Below the pieces are notes generated by a model. It was not told the origin of the DNA. It saw only the letters and a program-made list of their open reading frames with translations, and made no database searches. From the NCBI GenBank assembly GCA_022818135.1, contig JAFMSR010000008.1:32037600-32101599 (forward strand): a stretch of 64,000 nucleotides of DNA. Direction: 5' to 3'. Positions 54,105 through 64,000 of this stretch are shown one piece after another. Both the position numbers and the translations under genes were made by a program. The DNA comes from Saxidomus purpurata. Its lineage: Eukaryota > Mollusca > Bivalvia > Venerida > Veneridae. Every line of letters starts with the position of its first letter. Positions within the stretch are counted from its first letter, which is position 1.

Positions 54105-54250
54105 TGTTTAGCCTGTATTAGTCTGTTTCGTTCCACACTGTCTTGTTCCATTCGCTTGTTCTGTCCAGTTCAGTTCTGATCTATCTGTACTCTGTTCTGT
54201 TCTTTTTTTCACCCGTTTTGATTTGTTCTGTTTTCCTCTGTTCTATCTAT
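54105..54250. repeat. Degenerate TCTGTT-type pyrimidine microsatellite
   Basis: About 140 bp built from imperfect repeats of TCTGTT/TGTTC/TTCTGTC on the plus strand (for example TACTCTGTTCTGTTC). It lies about 550 bp upstream of exon 3 in the intron. Pyrimidine-rich tracts can bind splicing factors of the PTB type, but nothing here shows that directly. Confidence 0.5.
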
Positions 54251-54802
54251 TCTGATATTTTAAACCTTGCCAGCTGCAAGGTTTGGTTATCAACAAAAGT
54301 AAAGGAATCATTTAAACCTTAAGTAAATTTCAAAATATGTTTAAATATTTTATACTAATCTATTTTGTGTGGGCTCAGTGGTCATTCCATTATCTCTAAC
54401 ATACCAAACTTTCACTGAACTGTCATCCAGAAGAGTTTGGAGGTTGACTAAAGGTCACCAGATCCTCTTCAACTTCTAACTCTTTGTGAGAAAGAATCGA
54501 AACAAAACAAATTCATCCGCTCATTGTTTTAGGTGTCAGTGTTTTACATTTCAACTTGAAACTCTGTAAATTATGTTCTTAATTGAAGTTAAGTGAATTA
54601 CATGCTATATCAAAGATGAACAATCGCTCTATTATTGAAGAATCGGATAATGGTTTAACTTGGGAACATCATTTAGTAGGAGTGTGTTGGATGCAAAAAC
54701 AAAATATCGTAAAATTTATACATTATAGGATAAGGCAGATAAAATAGACTGATGTTGTATTTTATACGTTTATTTTAATATTCATTTATATATATATTTC
54801 AG

Positions 54803-54962
54803 ACTGCGAAGAAACAAAAGTACCGGTTTAGTTTTGTGGTAGACGAGCTCAGACGGTCGGACAGTCTTGCATACAAGAACATTTTACTAGAATTCATTAA
54901 CTGTATCATTATATATACAGACAAAATCAACGAGAGAATCCGCATTAGAAATGAATTCTACG
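54803..54962 (+). CDS. INF2: INF2-like formin, coding exon 3 (DID, C-terminal part)
   Basis: A 160-nt exon for residues 196-248 plus one base. It encodes TAKKQKYRFSFVVDELRRSD, then YKNILLEFINCIIIYTDKIN, then RIRIRNEFYG. The INF2 counterpart has YRFS.V..EL...D.V.Y...LL..INA.I.G...L..R...RNEF.G, so the match is clear over the whole exon. RNEF.G is the hallmark at the end of the armadillo repeats before the dimerisation/inhibitory helix. The acceptor follows ATATATATTTCAG and the donor is TACG|GTATGT. Confidence 0.92.
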
Positions 54963-56466
54963 GTATGTGTCATATATCTAGTAGGGAATTTTAACTCTTA
55001 TTCTTCTAGCAGCGGCTCTGCCTTTACCAGCACTGTAGATCATGATCTGCACTTGGCTAGCTATTCAATCATTTAATTTTTCACTGACTAATTGCACTCT
55101 ACCGAACTGAAAGATGGGCGAGTCAATTAAGGTTATGAATAAATAGAAAGTATTGTGAATAAATATCGGGATCAAATTATGCGGTTATGTAGGCCTATGG
55201 GTACAGGTCTTTGACTTATGCATTTCAAGATTTTCAAAAACCGCATAAACAGTTTGAACCTATCAATTACAGCCACTGTATGAATTAAACATTCATTAGT
55301 GTTTACATTTAACGGAAGACATCAGTACACTTTCATCTACCTGTTGTCCATATATTAAAATATTGTTTTCATAAGTAAATGTCCAGTCATCGTGTAAAAC
55401 TACCTTTTGTTTTCTTATACTAATGCACCTCCAACTGTTCAACACGATATTTATGGTTTAAGATACTCGTGTGAGAAATAGTATTTGTTCACTGGACTTG
55501 GTCACCAAATTTACTAACCTTTGGGTAAAAACAATATTTTGGCTCTCAGAACGTAACAAGACGGGCCATAAGTGAAAACAGTTGTACATTTCTAACAGAA
55601 GAAAACACTTGCCGCCCTCTTCACCTTTAAGAGTTTGCTGTGTATAATAATAAACTAACCCTTTAATAGCATTCAATATTAAAATACTAGAAGTTAAGTT
55701 TTCGAGGCACGTGTTCCTTGCCATGATTCGGCAGATTTTCCGAACTTGTGAAAATTATTAATACTCGATTTTATAAATAAGCGTCATAATTACGATGGGA
55801 AAATAAGCCTATTTATGGATGTTACATCATTTTATCGTTTGAAATACCCGAAATTTGAGAGTATCAAGGGTTTAACCAGTCGTTTTATTTTCTGAATCAA
55901 GAACATTTATCATTGAATATAACAAAGGAGGAAATAATAACCAACGTTCATGAAATTGTTTCGTATGTCTTTAAGTATAAATGAATTCTGTCATTGACTT
56001 AAGAGACAAATTTGATAAGATAAAATTAGTTAAACTTATAATTAAAGATTCATCATTTTGGTTATATATTTTTTCAAACCGAATGCATTCCTGATCATAT
56101 AAAATACTCTATAGGATGTCACAGCAGTTGACAGCTATCCCTATCAGACAATTTATGCGGTGACTTCCATTGGATATTGGCACAGTGTGTTGTTCGATCT
56201 GGGAATGGCGAACCAGGGATGTCACAATACGAAGCTGTATTCAATTTTCTATACGTGAAAAACATAATGTCGACATCATGATAGCGTTTGAAACCGAAAC
56301 ATTCGGTTTCAAACGCTATCATGATGTCGACATTATGTTTTTCACGTATAGAAAATTGAATACAGCTTCGTAAATCTTAAGAAATGAAGAGATTGATATG
56401 TATTGCTTTGGTAAAATACTATGTATTTACGTGTATCTAAAGATGATGTGCTTTCTTTTCTTACAG
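54963..56466 (+). other. Intron 3 (1504 bp), carrying a perfect palindrome
   Basis: Begins GTATGT and ends TTTCTTTTCTTACAG. A perfect 145-bp hairpin (56228-56372) sits in its last quarter. A minus-strand 88-codon frame at 55458-55724 is not recognisable as a protein. The frames overlapping the hairpin are mirror images of each other because of the palindrome. Confidence 0.88.
56228..56372. repeat. Perfect 71-bp inverted repeat with 3-nt spacer
   Basis: Left arm 56228-56298 and right arm 56302-56372 are exact reverse complements over all 71 bases, separated only by ACA. The arms begin TACGAAGCTG and end CAGCTTCGTA, so a TA stands at each outer edge, as expected for Tc1/mariner-type target sites; pairing stops at the next base outward. 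The transcript would fold into a 71-bp RNA duplex. The absence of any mismatch means the structure is very young, maintained by conversion, or an assembly/foldback artefact. No open frame here is a gene. Confidence 0.95.
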
Positions 56467-56500
56467 GTCTGAAGTTACAGGAAGTTTTGAATCAATTAAA
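56467..56500 (+). CDS. INF2: INF2-like formin, coding exon 4 (34-nt microexon)
   Basis: This microexon starts after TTTCTTACAG and ends before GTAAGT. With the G from exon 3 and the G of exon 5 it reads G-LKLQEVLNQL-K, residues 249-259 plus two bases. The family equivalent is GLQLLDVLARLR, so presence and phase (1 in, 2 out) fit exactly. Skipping it would shift the frame. Without it the DID cannot join exon 5 in phase, which makes the assignment firm despite its size. Confidence 0.88.
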
Positions 56501-59500
56501 GTAAGTTTTCAAGTTTTATTCCTTTGATATTGACGTTATGTAAACAGATTTCGGCTGATTTCGCTACCCAACATTTAAATATAAAACATTAAAACTTACA
56601 TGTACTGTTTCGACATGATACTTTGTTTTAGGTGAATTTTAAAGTAAAACTCATATCATAGTCATGATTATGCAAATATTATTATTAGCAGTCGTAAAAT
56701 GTTGATGTATCTGGAAAACCTTTTTAATGTTTAAGTTGAGAAGACGTCATAATATTCAACCTATAAACACCCACGGATATGTTACTTATCTTACATTACT
56801 GTTTATAAGAGTTACGTATTCAATGACTGCATTGAAGCTGATCATAAAATAATGCATAAATATCAAGATGTATGTGCTTCGTTGAATCGCTTACAATGTA
56901 GCTTTTGATACAAAATGGTTACAGTATGTAGTTACGTACATGTATACGTCATCACATACCGGTAATATATCATAACTGATTCCGAAGCTCTTGGATTTTT
57001 CCCGCCCACACGAGAAAACCGTGCAGTATCCCGCTACAGTAATTGACTGAATTCCAGGAAACAGGCATTCAATTTATCCATATAAAGCAACAGAATCGTG
57101 GAAACAACTAATGATGTAAAATAAACCAGTAAAAAACAAGACTTTGGAAACAGAAAACAACGTGATCAAACAGAATGTTCCTTGCAAATCTTTTGTACTT
57201 GCATAGTAGAATTGATACATGTTGCCTTGAAATCTTTCCACATAAATGGTCAAGTTATATCTAATGTTTAATCAAGTTAACCTTGTCATTTTGAAGAAAG
57301 CAACAATCTATGGCCCATTTTCGCTAGATGTAACAGTTATAAAACTTAAAATGTAATTGTTTTTTCATGGATGAAAAAAGAATGGACAAAATAATTAAGC
57401 GTTTTACATATATAGGGTTAAACTTTATAGAACATCACATTTCACTATAACCCCATGGACTATAATTACTTGAAATGAAAATAATCATAACTCTAGCTTT
57501 TATTTCTTTAATTGATACTGATCTAGGTCACACGTAATCATGCAGCAAACGTAACGTAACTAAATAGTTCACAAATTTGAAAATTTAGACACGGAGAATG
57601 CTATTGGTAGATTTGGATGAATGTATAAAGATGTGTTGAAATTTGAAGTTGCAACTTTGTTTGGGATGAAATATTGGGTGCACATGTACTGTGTTGTAGT
57701 TGCATTGAAATGTTGGAAGTGCACAGGCAACCAGTTTAAAGCAGCTATCTAACATTGGGCAACTGTAAGTCAGTCAGTGTTCTTGTGTCAACTAAATCCC
57801 GCCTCCCCGTCCTTGTGCCCGCCCTGCCCTCAGATGCTTGGAACAAAGTTCAAAGGTCAACACTGTCACAGACTAAGTGTCTTCTCTGTAAGATCACGTT
57901 TTGGATCATTGGCACTTTCTGTTTCCTAATTAAAGTTCAGTGGTATTTATGGGCGTCTGCAAATACGCCATACACATATATATATACAAAACCGAATGAG
58001 GATATGTTTAAATATTTTAATGGAGAACGTGAATATTTCTGTATCAGTTACGTACGTTTTGTATGTATGTCATTTAGGACACGGAGATAACATTTGTTAG
58101 CTGTAATATAGGACATTATGTTTTTTCAATGTCTGTAAATTATCCTCGGTTAATTAGCAAACCTAATAGACGAGGTTATGACTAATACTTTTACGACTCA
58201 TTAAATTCATACGACCCACAAGTCACACTAGCACATATATATTTGTGTTATTGCTTAAATATATTTTTGAATTAATACAAAGCAAAACTAAGACGCATTT
58301 GTGTTGTGAGTGAGAATTTACGTTCAAATTATGGGCTGTTGGTTCGATGCCTGCTATTGTCACAACTGTCACTGCCAACTGCATGGTCGGAATATCAAGC
58401 TATATTTCACTTCAAATAAAATTCAGAAGTTATTTGATTCGCCTCCATATTTGGTTACAATCAAGACTTTATACTAGCGAGCCTCTGATACAAGTATGAA
58501 ACTAAAGGTAGTCAAGAAAAGTTACATGTAAACAATAATACAATATATCATATATACATCTCCCTATCTGACTGAAAGTAAGATTGACTGACAATGTGGA
58601 CATGGTGGTCCTAACAGGACTCCGTAGATATGTGTACAAGTCCACCTTTGCAATTCGTAAAGTATCAAAAGAATACGTGATTTGGATTTAATGTACAGAA
58701 AACGCGAGCACATAACTATACAAAAAAGTTTAAATTGAATCAGTTAAAAGTCGCTTTTATTACTGTTTGGATACATAATTTAAAAGCATTTCTTCAATTT
58801 TGATATCACATGGGCGATTTTATTGCACATTAAGGATTTGCAGTCAACAAATATCTTGTCAAATATGTTCAAAATGCATTAATAAAATTGAATTTGATGT
58901 AGTGCGTGCTGGCAGTTATGGATAATAAAAGGGTGTCGTGTATAAATGGAAGACTATCTTAATGGTGAAAAACAAATGATTTTTGTTCTTTTATCCGAAG
59001 GTAGTTACGATTCAGTGTCTGACATCGAATGTTATCCTTAGCCATTATTTATATATTTTTGAGTCTTTAGGCTCGCTCTTATATCCCCTTCGGCCCCTAT
59101 AATGTAATTATATCCAAGTAAAGGGTATACATGAACTGAAGAAGTCATGCAGACGTGATTTTTAGGCAAGAGACGTTTTACTGATTTACGGTGTTTTTGT
59201 TAGGGAGACATGTGTTAAATTTTATATGGATATAAACTTGAAGATTGGGACTAAAAGCTGGTAGATATATTTTTCACGTTTTGTGTTTCCATTTTGATGA
59301 ATATCCGGAATTATGTAAAACAATAGAAATGTTATCGATAAAATGTAGAAAAACAGGTTTCAGTGACATCCAGAACCGTTAATCCGCCCATTGTCCTGCA
59401 TATTACGTGTGTTGACCAGTTGAGTAACGATATCGGCAAAAATCTATGGAAGCAGATATGGACCGTCTCATTACTAGCTCACTTTTACCAGTGAACGTTT

Positions 59501-60939
59501 GTTTCTTATGAAAGCGCTCTGCCCCTAATACTCACGAGAGGTGTAAGGCAGTATGAAGAGATCGACAGATATGGATAGAAAGTGACTTTACTTCTTTTGT
59601 GATGGATTGTGGAAAACATATTGAAACAGGGATATGATCCATCTATGAACCATCCATTATTGGGCCTGTTAAACATTTAAAAAGTAAAAACGTAAGAAAA
59701 TATTTATATGTTACCCCAAGACACTAACCGATGTTAATGTTATGAAATAAACCGAGTTTTCTTCCCACATACGAGTTTGTCAATAGATAATTGTTTTATT
59801 ACACGTTCGATTAAGTATCTGCAGTCGCGGAAACTATGGAAACCTAAGTAACCTTCGGTGAAATTGCAAGAGCATTACACAATTCGCTTTATTGGAAATA
59901 AACACTGCACAAGGATGAGCAAACTATCTAGAATACATTTTAAGCCAGAATTATACAAAATGCAAACGTCTAAAAATAGGAATGTTTAATAATCAACAAA
60001 ACCTACTGAAAATATCAATTCAAGCGGAAAATGCAATGTCATTCATTTAAACTGACTTTAAAAGTGTCAAATTAGACACTAAATACTGTTACAAATATAG
60101 ATTTATTGAAAACTTTCCTAAATATTGATCTAAGTCTTGACCACCCTTCCGTTTTAAACAATACCATTTCGGTGTTCAGTTACTTATTGTTACCGCTAAG
60201 TATTCACACACTCCAAACTTTTAACGGAATAAAGTAAATTTTACCACTTACAATAGCGAGGCTTGAATATCAAACAGACGCTTTTCTCAGAGGTAATTGG
60301 TGTCAACTTGTAATACAATTTTCAACATAATGATCCTAGTTAGGTACACAAGTAGGAATAAATCTAAACAATTAAAGTCCCCAAATCTCACGAAAGACAA
60401 ACTAAGCAAACTAAGGGCTTTAGAAAGAATGAAATTGTCTACAGAGAAGTAAGTTTTTAGAACGACTATCTAGTGTTTTCTGGAACATACCTCTTAGTGT
60501 GTATTTGCAATTTGTGCGCAATGTTGGCCCCCACATGTGAACATAGGCAATAACAAATACAAGTTACTAGAGACACGTCAGAAGATTTTACTGACTGCGG
60601 GACTCACTGTAAAGACATGATAAGGTGTTCTAACTTTTACATTCACCAGTAGTTTAATTGCAGAAAGTTTAACGACAACGTTATTAGAGCAATGGAAATA
60701 TCCGAGGAGTCCAAATATGTTTTCTCCGTCGTTGTAGGGTGGCTGTAAAAAGGTTGTTAGAGCAGCTCGTTTAATACAGAAGTTTGATCATCAAACAGAA
60801 AACACAAAACACTACACCACATGTCATTTACTTAATCTAAGCTGGTCCATATTAACACATACTGCAAAAGTCAAGACATTGTCGGTATCTTTATGTTGGT
60901 TTTAGACAGCGGAGCTTATTCCAGTGCATATATTTTCAG
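56501..60939 (+). other. Intron 4 (about 4.4 kb)
   Basis: Begins GTAAGT and ends TATTTTCAG. No repeat or coding element was recognised inside; the 111-codon plus frame at 57755-58090 has no identifiable domain. A B-box-like GGTTCGATGCC at about 58340 stands alone without tRNA-like context. Confidence 0.8.
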
Positions 60940-61084
60940 GATTCTAGCTGAGAAAGACCCAAACCTGCAGGTTCAGCTTGATGTCTTCGACGACCACAAG
61001 GACAATGACGAGGAGCAACTTCCTGGAGCTAAAGGAATAGATCTGACCAGCCCTCTAGATGTCTTTCATACAATTTACAAACAG
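60940..61084 (+). CDS. INF2: INF2-like formin, coding exon 5 (post-DID helical region)
   Basis: A 145-nt exon completing codon 260 and ending in phase 0 at residue 308. It encodes ILAEKDPNLQVQLDVFDDHK, then an acidic run (DNDEEQ), then GIDLTSPLDVFHTIYKQ. The INF2 counterpart has DL..Q...FE..K..DEE.L....G.D..S..EVF..LF.K, a close match. The exon is preceded by TATATTTTCAG; the upstream part of the open frame (from 60893) is intronic. The donor is CAG|GTTGGT, a weaker site than the others. It is supported because joining it to the next exon restores the family sequence. Confidence 0.9.
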
Positions 61085-61942
61085 GTTGGTAATGGTGACA
61101 AACAACACTGGTTGCCAAAACTACCCATTTCTCTTATTTGTAACATTTATTATTGTATAAAGGTAAGTGGTTTGGCAAAATCAAAGGTGTTCACGATGAA
61201 CCTGTTCGTTTTCTACGATATTATTGTCTTCTGAAGAGACAACGTTGTCCAATATCGGTTTGACATCTGTTAATAATACCGAAAAGGCCAATCACTTCAG
61301 CTGCATTTAAGTATTTACAATGTTGGTTCTCTGCAAACATCTATATATTTCTTCTTCTAATCTATGGTTCATATTATACATAGGACATAGGTAACAGAGA
61401 AGATGTAGGGAAAGGTTACATGTCAAAGTACATCAGCAGCCGTGTCAGTTAGAAAGTGTTGTAAACAAATATCTTACATGGTGTCACATGTTGTTAAGAT
61501 GTGATTTAATCATGAATTGGCTACAAATGACAGTTAAATACAATAAGAGATGCTGATTAAAATCACCAACCAGTGTTCTTTTCTCTTAGGTCGTCTGCTT
61601 TAGTCATCGTTGTATTTCGTTCGTTTCATCGCCAACGTACATCATTCGGATATCATTGTCTGTTGATAGTCAAATTGGACAAAAGTATCAATTACAAAAC
61701 AAATGTAATTAAAAAATGGCAATTCATTGGATATAAATAGTGATGAGTGAGGCCGGTGCTGCAGGCGACAGACAGGTTTAGGCGGGCGTAATTGAATTAA
61801 TGAAGTATTAAATGTATTTATGATAATTACATTCATTCTTTTTTATTCGTTGATTCATTTCAATAAACTTTTCCTGAGGTGCGCTTCGTCTGTTTCTGAA
61901 AGTCAACAGTGTAGGAACGAGTTTTCATTCTTTTTTTTCCAG
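61085..61942 (+). other. Intron 5 (858 bp)
   Basis: Begins GTTGGT and ends CATTCTTTTTTTTCCAG. No element was recognised inside. The frame preceding exon 6 (from 61820) runs through the acceptor and is not coding before 61943. Confidence 0.85.
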
Positions 61943-62707
61943 GTGGATAGCACCCCCCAGGAAATACACTTTCTCACAGTGTTGCAACATTTGCTAAAAA
62001 TAGATCCCAGTGAAAAAACAGCGGAAGTTATATGGGATACTGTGGAAACTTTAGTTAGTAAAGCAACAGTGATAGAATCGGTTGATGATTCAAAGAAACT
62101 ACTTCAGTCTTTCGCGAAGAAATTTGACAATAAATCAGAGTGCAAATGTACTTGTTCGTGTCACACGGAAGGTGATAGACATAGACTGACCTCTCCTAGG
62201 AGATCTACTTCCGGTGTTCAAGATGGCGACGAACAAGCGCCACCAGTGCCACCTCGTATGACTTCACCTCCGTCAACGCCAGTTGGCGGTCCTCCTCCGC
62301 CGCCACCGCCTCCTGGTGGCAGTGTACCACCCCCTGCTCCTCCACCTCCGGGAATGGGAGCTCCACCTGCTCCTCCCGCTCCCCCGGGAGTTGGAGCACC
62401 CCCACCTCCTCCACCGGCACCTGGCGGCGGACTTTTTAACAGACAACAGAAAAGATTACCACAACAAAATACACCAAAACCAAAATCTAAAATGCGAACA
62501 CTACAGTGGCAAAAAATTCCAGTAAATAAAGTTATGGGTAAAAACAATTTGTGGACCTTAACAGGACAAATGTTCAATGGATATGTACAAAAAATGGACT
62601 ACGAACAAATTGAAGACTTGTTTGGTGTAAATAAAATTAAAACGAACAACCAGGACGCCACAGATGGTTCAAGTAGCATCGAAAAGAAGAAGAAAGAAAG
62701 CTCAGAG
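61943..62707 (+). CDS. INF2: INF2-like formin, coding exon 6 (end of DID region, Cys cluster, FH1, start of FH2)
   Basis: Encodes residues 309-563, in phase 0 at both ends. VDSTPQEIHFLTVLQHLLKI, then VIWDTVETLVSKA (about 337-349), continues the regulatory helical region, as in INF2. Residues 375-382 read CKCTCSCH, which I do not recall in vertebrate INF2 at this place. FH1 (about 406-472) has proline runs of up to eight separated by GG, GM and GA; such runs bind profilin-actin. FH2 begins at MRTLQWQKIP (492-501), with the conserved tryptophan W497 of the lasso, and continues to YEQIEDLFGV (528-537). The exon ends GAG|GTAACC; the frame then reads VTIIL-stop in the intron. FH1 is strongly GC-rich compared with its surroundings and is a shorter FH1 than that of human INF2. 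Confidence 0.92.
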
Positions 62708-64000
62708 GTAACCATTATTCTCTAATTAACGTAGCAGTTAAAAGAAAGCTTAATTCTAGTCTAGCATATGCATTTTGCTTAAGAAATTTTCGTTCGTTTT
62801 AAAGCTACGTGCTTCTATTGCTTATATCACTCAGAAAGTAGCAAGCACGTGTAAATGTAGGTGCACATTAGCACGCAAGACTCAGTGTCGGGCTTGGTGC
62901 CTAGTTGAGAAATACTTTAAAATCAGGTCACTTCATTTCAGGAGGACTACATGTACTGGGAAGCCTCGTATCCGGTATGATACGGCAATGCAACTTTAAT
63001 AGATATAATAATAATTATTATTTATATACAGAAAGATATATTAATAACCTTATTATGCGTCACTTATATACATTTAATTAATACTACTTATAGTAACAAT
63101 ATTTGTGTTGAAAAAATGTATGTTATGTTACTTAATTCTAAAATGGCTACTTGTACGTAACATATAATTGTTTGTGCTAGTTAAAGGTATATGTATTTGG
63201 ATTCAAGACTCTTGCTGAGAAAGCATCGGTTTCCAGAAGTGACTGGTTAAATATTAGATATACCAATACTTCCTATTTTCAAAACAATGTTTCGAAGAAA
63301 GTAGTTTAACTGTTAGCCGTCATGCAAAGCGATTGACCGAGTACAAAGTTGTTCAAAACTTTAGCCAATCAGCTTGCTTGAAACCAGTTTCGCCGGCATC
63401 TTTCTGTTTTAACAAATGTTGCCTCAAAAGTTGTTCAAAACTACAGCCAATCAGAATGCTAGAAACTGAATTTACAGGCACATTAAAAGAGTCTTGAAAC
63501 AGCCGATGATTGAACCATATAGAAATGTTTATACTGCACATTATTATGTATACATGTATCGTTAAATTTGAGGCAGGGTGCACGTTTTGTACAACTAGTT
63601 CGTCATGTAATTAATATATATTTGATGTATTACAAACCATACATAAATTAATAATCTAGGGCATAAATAAATGTTTGGTTAGAACTTTGCAGGTGACACA
63701 AATTAATTTAGTATTAATGCCGCACACCTGTTATTACGAAGTAATTCTGATTGATTAACATATGCACTTAATCTGACCTTTGCTGCACAACCTATTTTTC
63801 TGGGTTCTCCTTATTTAAAAATATGGGCGGATTTGCCATAAAACTTGTAGGAACATTTTTAGGCATTATGTAAACACTTTATGTATTGTAAACTGGTGGT
63901 ACACCCCAATTTATTAATGGTTTCGGTTCTTAATTCATAACGTTTGATTAAGTTGAAAGAAATTGCTCTATACAGATGAATCTTTGTTGAGGAACGTTTT
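62708..64000 (+). other. Intron 6, partial; FH2 continuation not found
   Basis: No sequence resembling the next FH2 segment (the family's VTFLD...KRS...NI.IFL) was seen. The intron is therefore at least 1293 bp and continues past the window. It contains an 82-bp direct duplication (63345-63508) and no convincing gene. Confidence 0.75.
63345..63508. repeat. 82-bp direct duplication carrying CCAAT motifs
   Basis: AAAGTTGTTCAAAACT followed by (T/A)(T/C)AGCCAATCAG starts at 63345 and again at 63427, an offset of 82 bp. Each copy contains AGCCAATCAG, an exact CCAAT-box type motif, followed by (A/T)TGCT and GAAAC. The copies diverge after about 40 bp. It is probably a repeat fragment. A regulatory role is possible but unsupported. 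Confidence 0.7.

Larger units (their letters stand above)
43090..54802 (+). other. Intron 2 (about 11.7 kb)
   Basis: Begins GTAGGT and ends in a TA-rich run followed by TTTCAG. It contains a run of about 20 T at 52878 onward and a degenerate TCTGTT-type pyrimidine repeat at about 54105-54250. Several 70-100 codon frames (for example 43862-44164 and 53237-53524) show no domain and no consistent splice context. An inverted CCAAT pair (TGATTGGT and ACCAATCA) lies at about 48782-48832. Confidence 0.85.
22479..62707 (+). other. INF2: Inverted-formin-2-like gene, 3' incomplete (gene span)
   Basis: Formins nucleate and processively elongate unbranched actin filaments; INF2 in vertebrates also promotes filament severing and acts at the ER and in mitochondrial division. 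The six exons join in phase into 563 residues. Residues 1 to about 58 form a variable acidic/basic tail, about 59-360 the armadillo-type GBD/DID, 375-382 a Cys cluster, about 406-472 the FH1 and 489-563 the start of FH2. DID conservation with INF2 (for example exon 2, [11 protein letters not shown] then LDALEHHK) makes INF2 more likely than diaphanous, DAAM, FMN or FHOD. The assignment is from memory of the family, not a search. The remaining FH2 exons and C-terminal DAD/WH2 are outside the window. Introns 1 and 2 are unusually long. Confidence 0.88.

Noticed and set aside
56119..56373. Two opposite-strand frames sharing the same C-terminal peptide (FKRYHDVDIMFFTYRK)
   Set aside because: The shared peptide is produced by the perfect inverted repeat read from either side; it is not conserved coding sequence.
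58330..58350. B-box-like GGTTCGATGCC in intron 4
   Set aside because: It is isolated, with no A box, tRNA-like fold or SINE body nearby.
60893..60939. ATG-initiated start for exon 5
   Set aside because: The acceptor TATTTTCAG at 60939 restores the reading frame and family sequence from exon 4; the upstream residues have no counterpart in formins.
61820..61942. N-terminal extension of the exon 6 open frame starting with a methionine-like codon
   Set aside because: A strong polypyrimidine tract and CAG acceptor lie at 61942, and family similarity begins exactly at 61943.
62205..62577. Glycine-rich minus-strand and histidine/leucine-rich plus-strand frames over FH1
   Set aside because: They are frame shadows of the proline-rich FH1 codons of the formin.

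Overview
The window is eukaryotic, AT-rich and gene-poor. Small, isolated coding exons are separated by long introns, and there are several minisatellites and tRNA-derived SINEs. The SINE heads and bodies, the phase-conserved introns and a formin of INF2 type fit a lophotrochozoan invertebrate, most probably a bivalve mollusc. The taxon is inferred from repeat flavour and not proven.

One protein-coding gene is well supported: a plus-strand inverted-formin-2-like formin, starting at an ATG at 22533 and running off the right edge. Six coding exons can be joined with GT-AG boundaries and matching phases: 22533-23001, 42974-43089, 54803-54962, 56467-56500, 60940-61084 and 61943-62707. Together they give 1689 nt, exactly 563 codons without a stop. 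They encode an N-terminal tail, the armadillo-type GBD/DID region, a cysteine cluster, the proline-rich FH1 and the first part of FH2. The rest of FH2 and any C-terminal WH2/DAD lie beyond base 64000. Introns 1 and 2 are about 20.0 and 11.7 kb.

Layout: 1-22478 is intergenic or upstream-intronic sequence without a convincing gene. It holds an 82-bp minisatellite (about 5290-6345), a 359-bp TTAA-flanked MITE (8653-9011), an imperfect foldback (about 10237-10390), a 1.8-kb minisatellite of 40-42 bp units (about 13540-15340) and two minus-strand SINEs (20927-21075 and 21574-21786), both with target-site duplications. Intron 1 holds another SINE, three short tandem arrays and an inverted repeat. 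Intron 3 holds the most striking non-coding feature, a perfect 71-bp inverted repeat with a 3-nt spacer (56228-56372), ending 94 bp before a 34-nt microexon.

I see no rRNA, intact tRNA, CRISPR, bacterial-type operon or viral gene. Most other open reading frames are 60-120 codons long, as chance allows in AT-rich DNA, and show no recognisable domain. I did not find a clear undescribed multi-gene system; the best leads are the perfect palindrome beside the microexon, the CxCxCxCH cluster in the formin and the MITE.
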